Source: Apoda limacodes
Lineage: Eukaryota > Arthropoda > Insecta > Lepidoptera > Limacodidae
Length of the DNA stretch: 64,000 bases
Direction of reading: 5' to 3'
NCBI GenBank assembly: GCA_946406115.1
Contig: OX291540.1
Coordinates: 5,390,563 to 5,454,562 of the forward strand
Shown: positions 35,270 through 48,000 of the stretch, piece by piece
How the letters are laid out: each line of letters opens with the position of its first letter
Position numbering within the stretch: the stretch's first letter is position 1
Program-made: the position numbers and the translations under genes
The notes under the pieces: generated by a model
Database searches by the model: none
What the model saw: only the letters and a program-made list of their open reading frames with translations
Told to the model about the DNA's origin: nothing

Positions 35270-38150
35270 TCGACCCCAGCCTCCCGAGCTACTACTAATT
35301 CTCCCCATTTCCTTTCAACAGTATTATCCCCCCCCCCTTCGACGTATTCCACTCATTATACAATTTCCATTAATAAATCATCACATCCGAACCCTTACTC
35401 CTTGTTCCCTTCTATTATCCGATAGGGGATGCCGGGCAGCAGCAATCCCCCATAAAACTCCTGCGCTCGCCAACACGCTTGCCAGGCGTGGCGAGTATGG
35501 CAAACCCACCAACAAAATGAACGGCACAAAAAACAAACGGCCCCTAGTCCCCGGCAGCCCTGCTAGTCCAGGCTACGGTAGCGGCCTTGGTAACGGCGGG
35601 GCAGGGGGTGCGAAGAATCCCCGGCATAGATCCAGCTACCAACACCGACGACTGGACCTGGCAACCTACAATGCACGTACGCTGAGGGCCGACGAGAAAA
35701 TAGTAGAACAGGAAGAAGCTACAAGCAAGTTACGCTGGGACGTTATAGGGCTATCGGACGTCCGAAGACAGGGACTGGACACGATAGTTCTCAACTCAGG
35801 TAACTTGATGTACTACCGGGGGGTGACCAGCTATCCCAAGGTGGTGTCGGGTTTATAGTCCGCAAGTCCCTCGTCAACAATGTCATCAAAGTTGACAGTG
35901 TGTTGACCAGGGTAGCGTACCTGATACTCAGAATATCAAACCGATATTCGCTGAAGGTCATACAGGTTTCTAAGCCGACTTCAATACACTTAGACGACGT
36001 AGTGGAGGAGATGTATGGAGGCCATTTCTAAAGCCATACACTCCTCCAAAACACACTATAACGTCGTGATGTGGAACTTCAACGCGAAACTAGGCAAACG
36101 AAGTGGTAATGAGCTGAGAGTGGGGCAATTTGGATATGGCCAACGAAACTCCAGAGGGCGATGCTGGCCGACTTCATGGAAAAGGAAGGCCTCTTTATGA
36201 TGAATTCCTTTTTCAAGAAGCGCCCCCACAGAAAGTGGACCTGGATGAGTCCGGATGGTTGCACGAAGAATGAGATTGACTTTATCATGTCGACGGAAAA
36301 GCAAGTGTTCAATGATGTCTCTGTGATCCACACGGTCAAAAGCGGGAGTGATCACCGTATGGTAAGAGGCACATTGGACCTCAACATAAGGCTTGATAGG
36401 TCTCGACTGATTAAGTCCACGCTCCGACCCACAGCCATCCAAATCCAAAACTCAGAAAACTTTCAGCTCCAACTCAGAAATCGCTTTGAATGCTTAAAGG
36501 AAGACGCACCAGTGGACGATACCAACGACATGTTTGTGGAAACTGTAAATACGGTTGGGTCTAAGTTCTTTAGAACCCACCGTTCAAATAGAACAAAAAG
36601 ACTCTCAAACCAGACTCTCAGGACGGGAGACGAAACCTTAGGCTGCAGTCTTCGGATGATGCATTGTCATATCGGCGGCTTAATAGACAGATCTCAAAAT
36701 CACTTGCACGCTACAAACGCCACATTAATACATTGCGTATCGAGAAGGCAATAGAACGGAACAAAGGTTCAAAGTGTTCGCGAGAGATCTGGCTATTGGG
36801 CGAAGTCGTCTGGCAAGGCTGAAGACGGAAAACGGTAGCATTGTTTCGACTGGACCAGAGGAGATTGAGAAATTCTATGGACAGTTATACACGTCGACAT
36901 CGAAACCAGTTGGCAGTCCAGCTAGAGCTAGAGTGACTCGACACTATACCGAGGACATCCCGGACGTCAGCTTGTACGAGATTAGTATGGCTCTCAAACA
37001 GCTTTAAAACAAAAAGGCACCGGGTGATGATGGAGTTACGACTGAGCTTCTGAAAGCAGGTGGAAGACCGATACTCAAAGTCCTCCAGAAGCTCTTTAAC
37101 ACCGTCATACTCGAAGGTACTTCGCCGCAAGCATGGCGTAAAGGCGTGGTGGTGCTTTTCTTCAAAAAAGGTGACAATACACTTCTTAAGAATTACAGAC
37201 CGATCACGCTTCTGAGTCATGTTTGTAAGCTGTTTTCAAGAGTATTAACGAACCGTCTCGCTCGCAAGTTTTCGCCGGTTTCCGAAAAGGCTATAGTACT
37301 GTTGACCATATACATACGCTGCGGCAGATTATACAGAAGTCAGAAGAGAATAATCGGCCCCTTTGCTTAGCGTTTGTGGACTATGAGAAAGCCTTCGATT
37401 CGGTGGAAACATGGGCAGTGCTACAGGCTGTACAGAGATGCCGTATTGATCATCGCTATATCGAGGTGCTAAAATGCTTGTACGATAACGCCACCATGTC
37501 AGTCCGTCTCCAGATCAGAACTCGAAACCGATCCAACTGCAGAGAGGTGTGAGACAGGGAGATGTCATATCTCCGTAACTGTTCACAAATACGTTTGAAG
37601 ATGTCTTTAAGCTTCTGGACTGGGACCGGCTTGGCATCAATGTTAATGTCGAGTATATTACCCACTTTGGGTTTGCCGACGATATTGTGGTCATGGCAGA
37701 ATCGATGGAGGACCTTAGCACAGTGTCCGAAAGTCTCAGTAGAGCTTCCCAACGAGTGGGCCTCAAGATGAACATGAACAAGACGAAAATCATGTCGAAT
37801 GGCCATGTAGCACCCACTCCAATAACTGTTGGGAACTCTACAATCGAAGTTGTTGACGAATACGTATATCTAGGACAAACTGATCGATTAGGTAGGTCCA
37901 ATTTCGAGAAAGAGGTTAATCGCCGAATCACAAAGCTGAAGTGGCAATGGGCAGGCCACATAGCTCGAAGAACCGATGGCCGATGGGGGAAGAAGGTTCT
38001 TGAGTGGCGATCACGAACCGGAAAGCTCAGCGTGGGACGGCCCCCCGCTAGATGGACAGATGACCTTGTAAAGGTAGCGGGAAGCCTGTGGAGAAAGTTA
38101 GGTGAGGCCTATATCCAGCAGTGGACGTCAATGGGCTGATATGATGAAAG
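35270..38150 (+). mobile_element. RTE-like LINE, nearly full length but broken
   Basis: A single long ORF was probably present originally, with ATG at 35517. Order: endonuclease start RRLDLATYNARTLRADEK (35650), endonuclease middle (36015-36200), endonuclease end KNEIDFIMSTEKQVFNDVS and GSDHRMV (36265-36360), fingers KAPGDDGVTTELLKAGG (37014), NYRPITLLSHVCKLFSRVL (37190), FVDYEKAFDSVETW (37374), FADDIVVMAESMEDL (37671) and C-terminal WAGHIARRTDGRWGKKVLEW (37950) to TGA at 38139. Breaks: frameshifts near 35840, 36160, 36750 and 37275, and a TAA at 37005-37007. The endonuclease GDFNA site reads WNFNA. The 3' end has a short TGATATGATGA tail. Confidence 0.8.
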
Positions 38151-38559
38151 CCAGCATCGATTAGGTACCTCAATTTAACAAAGGTACTTATTATATAAAA
38201 GAGCAGTCCTTGAAAGTGCAGTTGGTTAGTAATACTAAATAAATTTTAGCATAATAAGTTATAATATTTGTGTATTTGTGTGTAAATGTTTCTGTGTATG
38301 TGTGTGCATGTTAATGGCATAAAAGAAAACTAAGTTAGTTTGTTATTAAAGTTTGACTAAGTTAATATAATTAAATTATATTCTTGTTTGTCAAAAACTA
38401 AGGTAGCTTGTTATTTATAATAAACTAAGTTAACATAATTTAGTTTTACTGTTGTTTATTACTATCATTTATTATTGATCAAAATTGAGCATTTTTGTGA
38501 TTTTATTCTTATATTTGCCAATACTGAGATGAAATATGTCTACCGAGTGAAAGTGTCTG

Positions 38560-39655
38560 TTGTAAGACTATGAAAGCCAGTTCATGGGTGATCAAAATGC
38601 AGTATTTGTTCTAGCCTCAAATCTAGCGAAAGGATGATGAGAATGTAATTGTCTCACATGTGTTTTTGTAGGAACTTTATTATTTATGTAAATCCATTCA
38701 TATTTATTGTGGCATGGGTCATACATTAACATCGCGCCCAATTCTGTGCGTCTTGCCCTTAATTCTAACAAATCGTATTTATTTATAAGATGTAAGTAGG
38801 ACAAGCGTGATTGTCTGCATTTGAAGTATAAGTATCAAGGAAAATATTTTTGAATTATTTCAATATCAATGCTGTACTTTTTATAAAGAGGATTTCAAAT
38901 AGGAATGCCGTACTCTAATTGTGACTGAATGATTGTTTTATAAAGATAGATAAGTGTTGTTGGAATTTTAAATTATCTAGGAACTACTACAATAATACAT
39001 AACAAACCATAGTATTATATTAGTATTATATGCGTTGCTAACTACTATATTACTAACATGTGAATTTAAATGCAATTTTTCATCTAGTGTAATACCAAGA
39101 TCATGGATATTTTCAACTCTGTTTAAGAGGATACGATTCGCAGCGTTTCGCAACACGCTTCATACAAACGAATTTCCCACTTATATTTGACACTCACAAA
39201 TCAAACACTATGAAATTTTGAAGACGTTCTCTAGGATTAAATATCTAGGTCTGCAGTGAGCCAGTTTTTTATGAAATAATTAAGTTTAAAAGCTATGCAG
39301 GATTCTAGTTTTTCATAAAAATGATCTTGAATAAAATTTAAAAGTTAATAGAATCTTTTTTTAGTATTTTGGAAAACCACAGACATAAATATTCGGCTCA
39401 AGATCATGCCTACAAAATTTCACAGTATTTAATCAGTAAATGATCAAACCAAGTTGAAAAGTCGATTAAATAAAACACGCTGCGAGGCACCACGAATCGT
39501 ATCCTCTTAATATAGTACTATAAAGGGTAAATGAATAATTACTCTTAGAATTTTTTAGTGAATGATATTACTTTGCATTATTTAAACTTAATTGTAAGTT
39601 GTTTTTATCACAGTATGCAGTAAAACGGTCTAAATCTGATTCACATTCGCAGTCT
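38560..39655 (-). mobile_element. CR1/L2-like LINE 3' fragment, interrupted by a MITE
   Basis: Minus-strand reading from 39655: SDLDRFTAYCDKNNLQLSLN. After an interruption (39127-39506) come NRVENIHDLGITLDEKLHFK (39120), TIIQSQLEYG (38930), KCRQSRLSYLHLINKYDLLE (38830-38770) and RTELGAMLMYDPCHNKYEW. This is reverse transcriptase sequence downstream of the catalytic site, with C-terminal thumb. Stops and small shifts show decay. Confidence 0.6.
39127..39506. mobile_element. piggyBac-type MITE, 380 bp, TTAA target site
   Basis: Flanked on both sides by TTAA (39123-39126 and 39507-39510). Ends are perfect inverted repeats, GAGGATACGATTCG, followed by partly matching AGCGTTTCGCAAC / TGGTGCCTCGCAGC. 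No ORF. Removing it rejoins the LINE reading (DLDRFTAYC… to …NRVENIHDLG), so it inserted into that LINE. Confidence 0.7.
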
Positions 39656-39990
39656 TCCATTAAGACGGAAATTGCCTAGTGTGGTAGGAAAGCGCGTGAG
39701 TACAGTTCATAACAGGAGCACACTACTTTAGTACCACTGCTGGTATACCGTATGGCTCACTCGACTTATGAACGTCTAGAGAAAGCAGCGCTCGCCGAAC
39801 CCTCTACTGTGTTATAAAGAATTCCAGCATGGTCTTACCGCACCACGGTATAGTAGGTGGTACAGGGCCTTCGTCGTTCATATTCGAGTTCGAGGCAAAG
39901 AGACTGCCCTGTCGGTTTTCTCTTTAGCACTATGGGCTAAGTCACCGTCGCTCGTTCGGAGTGGTGGTAACGACGACTGGCAAAAGTTTC
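39656..39990 (-). mobile_element. Jockey-like LINE fragment (RT upstream region)
   Basis: Inverted relative of 19925-20090. It shares ACTATACCGTGGTGCGGTAA (reversed here near 39851-39832), the TCTAGA-GAAAGC block and GCCTAGTGTGGTA. This region lies between endonuclease and RT fingers in jockey ORF2. No open frame is left. The 80-codon frame at 40002-40244 just beyond is not recognised. Confidence 0.5.
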
Positions 39991-40334
39991 CTTCGGCAGC
40001 TTTAGCAAGCGACCAGAAAGCACGACTCCCAGAGGGATAGCTCGTAAGTCGCCCACCTATTTTGCTGATGAATTGGTATTTGGCTTTGACAGATGTTTTC
40101 GTACTGTGATGAACACGTACTGATGTATTCTGTCAATAATTTTTTAATATCTAAATTATCCGGTAGGGTATATCTGATTTCTGATAGAGATCTGTGGGTT
40201 CCACACGTCATAGCAAAAAGTGAAATCGCATTGCATTGCATCATATCTGTTCCGTAAACCTTGACAAGTCGTATACTTGTTTCAATAAACCAGTTAAATA
40301 GTTATTAATCTCTTCTTTGATACATTTATTCACT

Positions 40335-40690
40335 TTTTTTTAATATCACTAAGGTATCACTCAAGCTAACGGTTCGCCTGATGGTAAGCGGCCACCGTTG
40401 CCTTAGGACGCTTGCAACATCTGGGGCATCACTCGAGCGTTGCTGACCCTTCAAAAATCTTATTACTTCATTATTGAAGACCCCATACTGCAGTCCTTAG
40501 AAAAAGCCTTGGTAGGGAGCTCATTCCACAACCCAAGCGTTCGCGGAAAGAAGTTTCTCTGAAACTGCACTGTACGCGACCATTTAGGATCTAAAGTGTG
40601 AGAATTCTCTGCCGATGGCAAGCGGTGCGATAATGCTAGGAAGTAGCCGTGGACATCATTTCGAACACATACAATTGTAGAAGCGATAGA
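40335..40690 (-). mobile_element. Jockey-like LINE 3' end
   Basis: Minus-strand: HRLPSAENSHTLDPKWSRTV and FLPRTLGLWNELP-like text (reads NFFPRTLGLWNELPTKAFSK), then the 3' end motif ACTAAGGTATCAC… on the plus strand at 40348 with a T-run before it. Closest in-window relative is 961-1270. It lies 220 bp downstream of the gene C stop codon. Confidence 0.65.
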
Positions 40691-40910
40691 ACTCAAAAAA
40701 TAGTATCATAACTTTGACCATTCAAAAGTGTCTGTAAAAACCTAATTTGAAAAAAAAAATTGACTGATTAACACACACAGGGAGGTTAAAATAACAAAAC
40801 GATATTCCGAGTAACATTCCAATTTGCAGCAACTAAATGGCAACTTTGAATTTCGTTATACCTATTACAAATTAAAATAAAGTTTAAGATATCTATCACA
40901 GTTCAAGTCA

Positions 40911-42092
40911 TCAAGGTAATTCTGGACTGCTGCTTCTTCTGTCTGATATTTCGTTTTTATTGTATATTTTGGGTTTTAGACGCAAAGATTCCGTTGCTGC
41001 AAGTTCTTTTGGTATAAACTTGCCACTAAATTCATCTTCTATTTGTTGCAAAGTTTTGTCTTTAGTCTCAGGCATTAAAAACCAAGCTACAATCAAACTG
41101 TATGATATTAATCCGCCGTAAATCATATAAGTTCCATCAATACCTATATTATCAACGAGCCCCACAAAAGTCTTTAAATTCACGAAAAAAGAGACTGCCA
41201 TGATGGTCAAACTAGCACTTCCACCAATGCTTCTGTATTGCAATGGAAAAACTTCACCAGCTATTACACCTGATAAAGGTATGAGACCCACAGCTATTGA
41301 AAACATGTGTAAATTCAGCAGCAGCCCCGGTAACCATATGGCATCGTAGTTTAATATATTGTGGTTTCTCATGTTGACATACACAGCTATTGCAAAATGA
41401 CTGAACACGCACAGAGCTCCGGTTGTGAACAACATAGTTCTTCTTTTAAATTTGGTAATCACAAAGATTGCTATGGCATTCGATATTAACCTTAGTAGGT
41501 CTGTAATTATCATCCAAAAATGAGCGTTTGCACCCGGTCCCATCAGTGTTCTAATTATTAATATTGAGTAATTAGCCATCGTTGTTCCACCTGAAAATTG
41601 GACCATGAAGTAAAGATGTAACATCAAAGTAATAGGTTTGTAGAATTCTTTCTTTACTAAAGTTTTAGTAATTTTACTACAACAACCGGTGTTTATTCCC
41701 TGATTGGTGATTTTTTCTTTGTTAAAGGCCCGTCTTGCTTGTATCAATTCTTCCAGTTCCTCTTCTTCTGAATCACCTCTAAGCCATCGAAATGCAGTTT
41801 TGCATTCGTCGTATCTTCCTTTAGATGCTAACCAACTTGGAGATTCAGGAGAGTAAAGTATCATTACAAAACTGATGAAAGTAAAGCAAAGGCAAATCAG
41901 TCCGGTTATTTGCCAATGAAATAAACATCCAATAAAATGAACAAACAAGATTCCAAAGGTTTGAGACAAAGCGAGAGTTGTTAGGAAAGCTCCACGGTTT
42001 CTGGGACTCGTTAATTCTCCTAACAGAGCAGAACGCAGGGGCATGAGCATTCCAAATGAGAGCCCTTGGAGCAGTCTTGCAAAGGCCAGAAC
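40911..42092 (-). CDS. Gene C exon 4
   Basis: Acceptor TTTTGCAG precedes GTTCTGGCC at 42092. The frame is open to TGA at 40911-40913, encoding residues 109-501 (VLAFARLLQG to SSPELP). The frame's apparent start upstream of the acceptor is intronic. Confidence 0.92.
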   Translation of the reverse strand, partial: VLAFARLLQGLSFGMLMPLRSALLGELTSPRNRGAFLTTLALSQTFGILFVHFIGCLFHWQITGLICLCFTFISFVMILYSPESPSWLASKGRYDECKTAFRWLRGDSEEEELEELIQARRAFNKEKITNQGINTGCCSKITKTLVKKEFYKPITLMLHLYFMVQFSGGTTMANYSILIIRTLMGPGANAHFWMIITDLLRLISNAIAIFVITKFKRRTMLFTTGALCVFSHFAIAVYVNMRNHNILNYDAIWLPGLLLNLHMFSIAVGLIPLSGVIAGEVFPLQYRSIGGSASLTIMAVSFFVNLKTFVGLVDNIGIDGTYMIYGGLISYSLIVAWFLMPETKDKTLQQIEDEFSGKFIPKELAATESLRLKPKIYNKNEISDRRSSSPELP

Positions 42093-45000
42093 CTGCAAAA
42101 AAAAAAATTTAAGCTACATATTTATTGATTGTATTTATTGTATTGATAAATATTTTTTTTACTATTAACTTAGCTATCTATCAACTTATTAAAAGCCTTT
42201 ACTTGTCTGTCTGTCAGCGTCAAATCTTTCTCGTTATATCTAATAGTGCGATACAATTTAGCATGCAATCTAGGTTCGAGTGACAATGTAATATAGATAA
42301 GCAATGTCTGTCTGTTCGTTTTTTTGCTGCTGCTAACTTTGTAATTTATCACATCGATTCAAAAGAGCTGGTTGGTTCCTCGTTAACAGGGGTTAACGTC
42401 TGTGAAGTTAGCAGGCCATTTTCTCTCTAGGGTAATTCAATGCAACTGTAGGAGTTTTATTGCACTTCAATTCAAAAATTTGCAGTCTTTTTAGTTTTTT
42501 AAATATATCAGTGGCCTGCTGACTTCACATGAAGCTAGCACGCCATAAACACTTCAGACGGAAACGGGTCGTATGTGGGGAGTACAGGAATTTGCAACTT
42601 TTTTGCAGTTCTTCGATATGCCTATTCTGAAACTTGCAGTCGCTATATTTTTAAAAATATAGCAGTAGCCTGCTAATTTCCCATGAAGTTAGCACGCCAC
42701 ATACACCTCCGACGGAAATAGGTCATGTGTGGGTGTTATCTATAGTGCAGGAAATTGTAATTCTTCAAAAGACATATTTCGAAATTTGCAGTCATTATTT
42801 TTTTATATATCGAATAAATTAATTAAATCCCGTCCAACTTAAACGGGTCATCTGTGGGAGTAATCTATAGCACAGAAATTTGAAATTTGTTTGCGGTTCT
42901 TAGATAGGCCTATTTCTGAATTTACTGTTGTATTTTTTTTATGTAGCGAATATTATTAGTAAGGGGGCCACATACCTACACGTCCAACTCAAACGGGACA
43001 TCTGTGGATGTTATCTATAGTACAGGAATTTGTAGTTTTTTTGGAGTTCTTTGATAGGCCTACTCTAATATTTGCAGTCCTATTTTTTTTTTAAATATCG
43101 CTACATAATAAGTTAGCAGGCCACAGATATCTCCAGCAGAAACGGGTCATGTGAAGGGTTTAAATATAGCACAGGATTTTTGCAGTTTTTTTGCAGTTCT
43201 GTAATAGACCTATGCCTTAATTTGCAGTCGTTATATTTTAAAAGATAATGCAGTGGCCTACTAACGTCAATTAGCACTCTACATAGACCTCCGACGGAAA
43301 CGGGTCATGTGTGCACGATATATATTCGTCCGCGCCAAACATAAAAAAAGTTAGGTAATGTAATAAATTCTTTATTGCACAAACAAATAATTGGTGGAAT
43401 ACAGTTGAGGCGGTCTTATCCCTATTTAGCGATTTCTTCAAGACAAGCTTCGGTTAGGGTTAATCTAGTAGAATCAGATTTTAGAGTACTTGGAACAATG
43501 CCGCGTTTTGAAGCAGTGTTAGCTTTAGGCTCGTGTGAGACTTTCTATAGTTTAATAGATTTAAGTCTAAAGGACTCATAACAAAACTGAGAGGAATGTG
43601 AAGGAATCTGTAGGAGTAAATTGTAGAAAATCTAAGATTTTGTCAAGAAGAGCCAAGGAATTCAAAGTAATGTTTTAGATAAGTTGGTGATGTAGGTATG
43701 ACCAGAACGGAATAAAGAAGAGAAAGTGTGTGTGTATTCCGGCGTTGGCAAAAGGAGAGCCCCTTGAGGTATAACGGAACGACGGTTCAAGTGGTCCGTC
43801 TCCGGTTAGGGACCGGATGATGTAGGAAACGATGGAGGTTTCTAGGCATCCACTCTTATCACCAGTACCATCGTCTATTACCACCGTGGAGATTTAAAAT
43901 AAAGATATCGGATAATCTTCTTGGGTTGTGACATTTCTTTGTCATATTATATTACTTCACGGTCTGCTTGACGTGAATCTGCTCTACGATATTTTTAAAC
44001 TTAATCTGCAAATCTATTTGCCTATTTAGTATCGCTTCACTAATTAAATCGTGCTAAACGGTATATAAAGTGCTTCTATGTTGTGCTGTGATTAACGTAT
44101 TATTGGTAAGTCATTAATCATATTTTTTAAAATTACCTAAACTATTTTTATTATTGTAATACAGTTGTCAATATAATTAGTTTTTTTACACGCATGTTTG
44201 AGAAAAGCACTATACAAGCCTTAGCCACAACTGAGCATAACCGGACCCTGTGATGCTTGCCTCGGCTATGCCTCAGCCCGCATACTAACGATCGGCCGGT
44301 TATGCTGCGTTTGCGGGCCGCGGCGGTAATGTACTATTATTGGTGCTAACCTACGTTATTGTGCGATATATCGACTACGATATTATATCAGTCAATCAAT
44401 TAGTTTACTATTTTTATGGTATAAAAAAAGAACACTCACGGTAAGACTTCTGTGTGTCACAGTAACCGTTTTGTCTGTATGTCACAGCTGTTTTTCCTTG
44501 CAACTAAAAACATAATAGACTAGAAATATAGTACAGTCATAAAACTTGCGTGCCTGCATCTGTCTAAGGTAAAAAATATATAAATGATAGAAATGTGGTC
44601 TGGTATTTGTGTTAAGGGTAAGGCTGAGGCGATATCATTTCCTTAATATTTAGTGTTCCCTGTAACTGCAATTTATGCCCCGAGATAAATTGCTGCTGCC
44701 CTCTGTTAATTACACAATGATTTTTGTGGATGCCAACTTGACCGTCTCGTCTAAGTGGTCAAGGGATTGGATGTCGCGATATATGTCGACACAACAAAGA
44801 TGTGTGGTGTCGACATATGTGTTTTGAAATTGTGGAATTATATTTAATGGGAAATTCTTAGCGATGAACGCATAGACTTCTATCTTGGTTGGTTTAGGTT
44901 GGACCTAGTTTTCCCGTCCCACGACAGAGACCTTGGACAGAGTGGTCTCGAATATCGACACAAGTTCCCCGCGGCTTGTTGTAAATTTTTTTTGTGATAG

Positions 45001-48000
45001 TCGGATCCACGTGCTGAGTAAAGCTGACATAATGTTTGGTGTGTTTCCTTACTAGCGAGAAAGCCACGAGTTAAGACATAAAGTGTAACACTAGTAGATT
45101 GTTAAATCTTCTGATACATTTGTATGGTGTTATTCAAGATAAAAATATTACCTCCACTCTAGAAGCTGTGATCATGAGGAACCAGCCCAAAAGACTGGGC
45201 AAGGTAACACTTAGATGCGCTGGCTTACGTCCGTACCGGCTCATGATGAGAGGTGTAAAAAAGTTACCCAAAAATAGAGATACGCCAGGTATTGATGCTG
45301 GGGACACAAAACGTAAATTAGGATCAATGGAGTGGCCTACAAGTATGTATGTTGATATCTAAAGTGATTAAACAAATTAAAAAAAAATCCTTTTTGTCTA
45401 AAAACCTTATATTGAAACGGAAAACTATGGAATCGTTTCGAGCATCGTTTCGGTAAGAGGATGAAGAGTACAGATTTGCAGAGTTGCGTCGTGAAACATG
45501 CCCCTGCTTTACCAATCTTTTGAAGTCAAAAAAGAATCAATTTGTCAAGAGTCCTATTACATGAAGAATCTGCTCTTGTCATTCTTCAAACAAATTGAAA
45601 AGTGAAGAACTTTTATGTTTCACCAACATTCTTGTCGGAAGAGTGCGGTCAGAGAATGTTTTCTCTTCACGAAGTACTACTTTACTGCATATGAAAAGTA
45701 AAGAGTGGGTGTTACACCATAAATCTACAGTTTTCAGTATGCTCTTTGCATAATTTGCAAATTGAAGAATTTGAATATATTTGATGTTTTTCTTAATGTG
45801 TTTAAGTAACTTTGCATTTAATTTTGGTTTGCCGAGGTGAAAAGGTAAATTTAAGCTGTGGTATTATTTATCCTTTTTTGATACACAAAGCTATAAACAC
45901 GCTTTAAAATGCGGCTCTCTTAATGCGGTATAATATGATATAGTATTAAAATATACTGAAACTGGTTAACAGAGAGTGTAAACGTTTCTTGGATTTTTTT
46001 GACATTTTAAGTATATCCATTATCAGTAAAATCTTGCACTTCATATTTCATCATAACTGTCCTTACCGAAGTTGTTTTTTTCAACATAGTAGTAGTAGTA
46101 GTAAATTCTTTATTTCATAAATTACACAAAAAAAATTGAAAGTACTAAATACAGTTGATTGGTAAAGTAAAATTGAGGCGATCTTATCGCTATTTAGCTA
46201 TTTCTTCCAGACATCGTTTGGGTAGAGGAAATCTAGTAGAATAAGATTTAAGAGTAGGTAAAACTTGGGACTAGAAAGTAATATAAATATAAATAAAAAC
46301 GAACAAGTGTGTTATTAAAAGAATAGATATGAATAAGACCTAATACACGCTACTAAATATAAAATATACTATGAGAAAAATATTTACATATACTTACATA
46401 ATACCTTCTACATAGACGAACACAAAATAAATAAAATAACATGTCTTATTTGTAAAATAATAATTATTAATGTGACCGATAATAATTTTTAATCTGCGTT
46501 TTGAAGCAGTGTAAACTTTAGGCTTGTCTGACAGTGAGAGGTAAAACATTCCATAGTTTTATAGATTTAACTGTAAATCGTTGTAAAAATGAGAGGAATG
46601 TGAAGGAATCTTTAAGAGTAAATTTGTACAAGATCTAAGATTTTGTATAGAAGAGCCAAAGAATTCAAAGCAATGTTTAAGATAAGTTGGTGATGAAAGT
46701 ATGAACAGAACGAAATAAAGAAGAGAAAGAAGGTGTGTATTCCGGCGTCGGCGGATGGAGAGCCACTTGAGCTTAGAACGAAACTCTGATACATGATCAA
46801 ATTTGCGTAAACCAAATATGAACCGTATAGATAAATTTTGAAGCCGCTCAAGTTTGTTTTGTTATATTTTGCATCGAAAAGTAATTATTCTTTAAAAATG
46901 TGACGTGAAAATTTGTTTGAATTGTAGAATTTGGAAATTTGAAAAGCGCTGTTAAACTCTGCACCTCTGAAAATTTATAAATCATCCATACTCATATTAT
47001 AAAAACGAAAGTACCCGTCAGTAAAAGTTTGTCTGATAGTTTCCCGTTTCTGGAGAAGAACATTGGATATTTTATATTTCGAAAACATTCAAAAGTTACC
47101 GCCGGAATAACTTTAACCGAGCTTAATCAAACTAAAGCTACAGCTATAGCTCATGCTATTGTAAACTAAATTGGTATTTTTAATAATTTATTGTAGTATA
47201 TAATAATATATAGTAGTATGTATTAGTATATGTTAAAAATAATCTCACTCTTATAATTAAATTTAGGGCGGGTGGAGCTCTCTTTTCATGTCTGCAAATT
47301 AAATTTGAAATGCAAAGTTATTGGAATTCATCAGAAAACGCTTTAGTTTTTGCAAACCTACATAGTTTGTTAGATCCGGCTGAAAAACTCATTACTAAGC
47401 CAATTGAATAGTAAATTGTGAAATGTTACCAGACTCTTCCTGGACTTTTGTGCCAAGAATGTTTGTGAAACATAAACGCTTTATACATTACACTTTGTTC
47501 GCAATCGCAATGTAAATTGAAGAGTGCATATTTGCAGTTTTTCGTGGAATTAGGGATATGTCAATCGCTTCTATGGTAGAAATGGGAGGTAGAAAATAAA
47601 AAATATTAGAGAAGTATGACCATTGAATTTTGGACAAATTAAATCGTTTTTCAACAGCGTTTTATTTTTCTATGATAGCTGCATTACAGTTCTTAAATTG
47701 GACTTGGTTTAGGGGAGAAAAATTGCTTTCACAATGGGAAGGAATACTTGCAGCTTCACTGCGCTCTCTCGCAAGAGACGCCTTATTACTATTACCATAC
47801 TTAAAATTTATATTACTCTGTACTTGTATCCGTATGACGGAATTGAGGAACGTATGATTAATAATCTAATAATAAAACACTCGTCTTAGCATTATAACAA
47901 TTAAGATATTTTTAAGATAAAGTACTCACCGATCCAAGAGGCCTGCTCCTTGGTGAGCGGTATGAGGGAGTCTGGCTGATGGAGTTGGGGGAACAGTACG

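Noticed and set aside
36056..36448. 130-codon minus-strand ORF
   Set aside because: Antisense shadow of the RTE endonuclease region.
42404..43330. CRISPR-like regular repeats
   Set aside because: Whole ~150-bp units are repeated with drift; there are no short conserved repeats separated by unique spacers, and the context is a eukaryotic intron.
47630..47857. 75-codon plus-strand ORF within gene C intron 2
   Set aside because: No recognisable family, no splice context, and composition like the surrounding intron.
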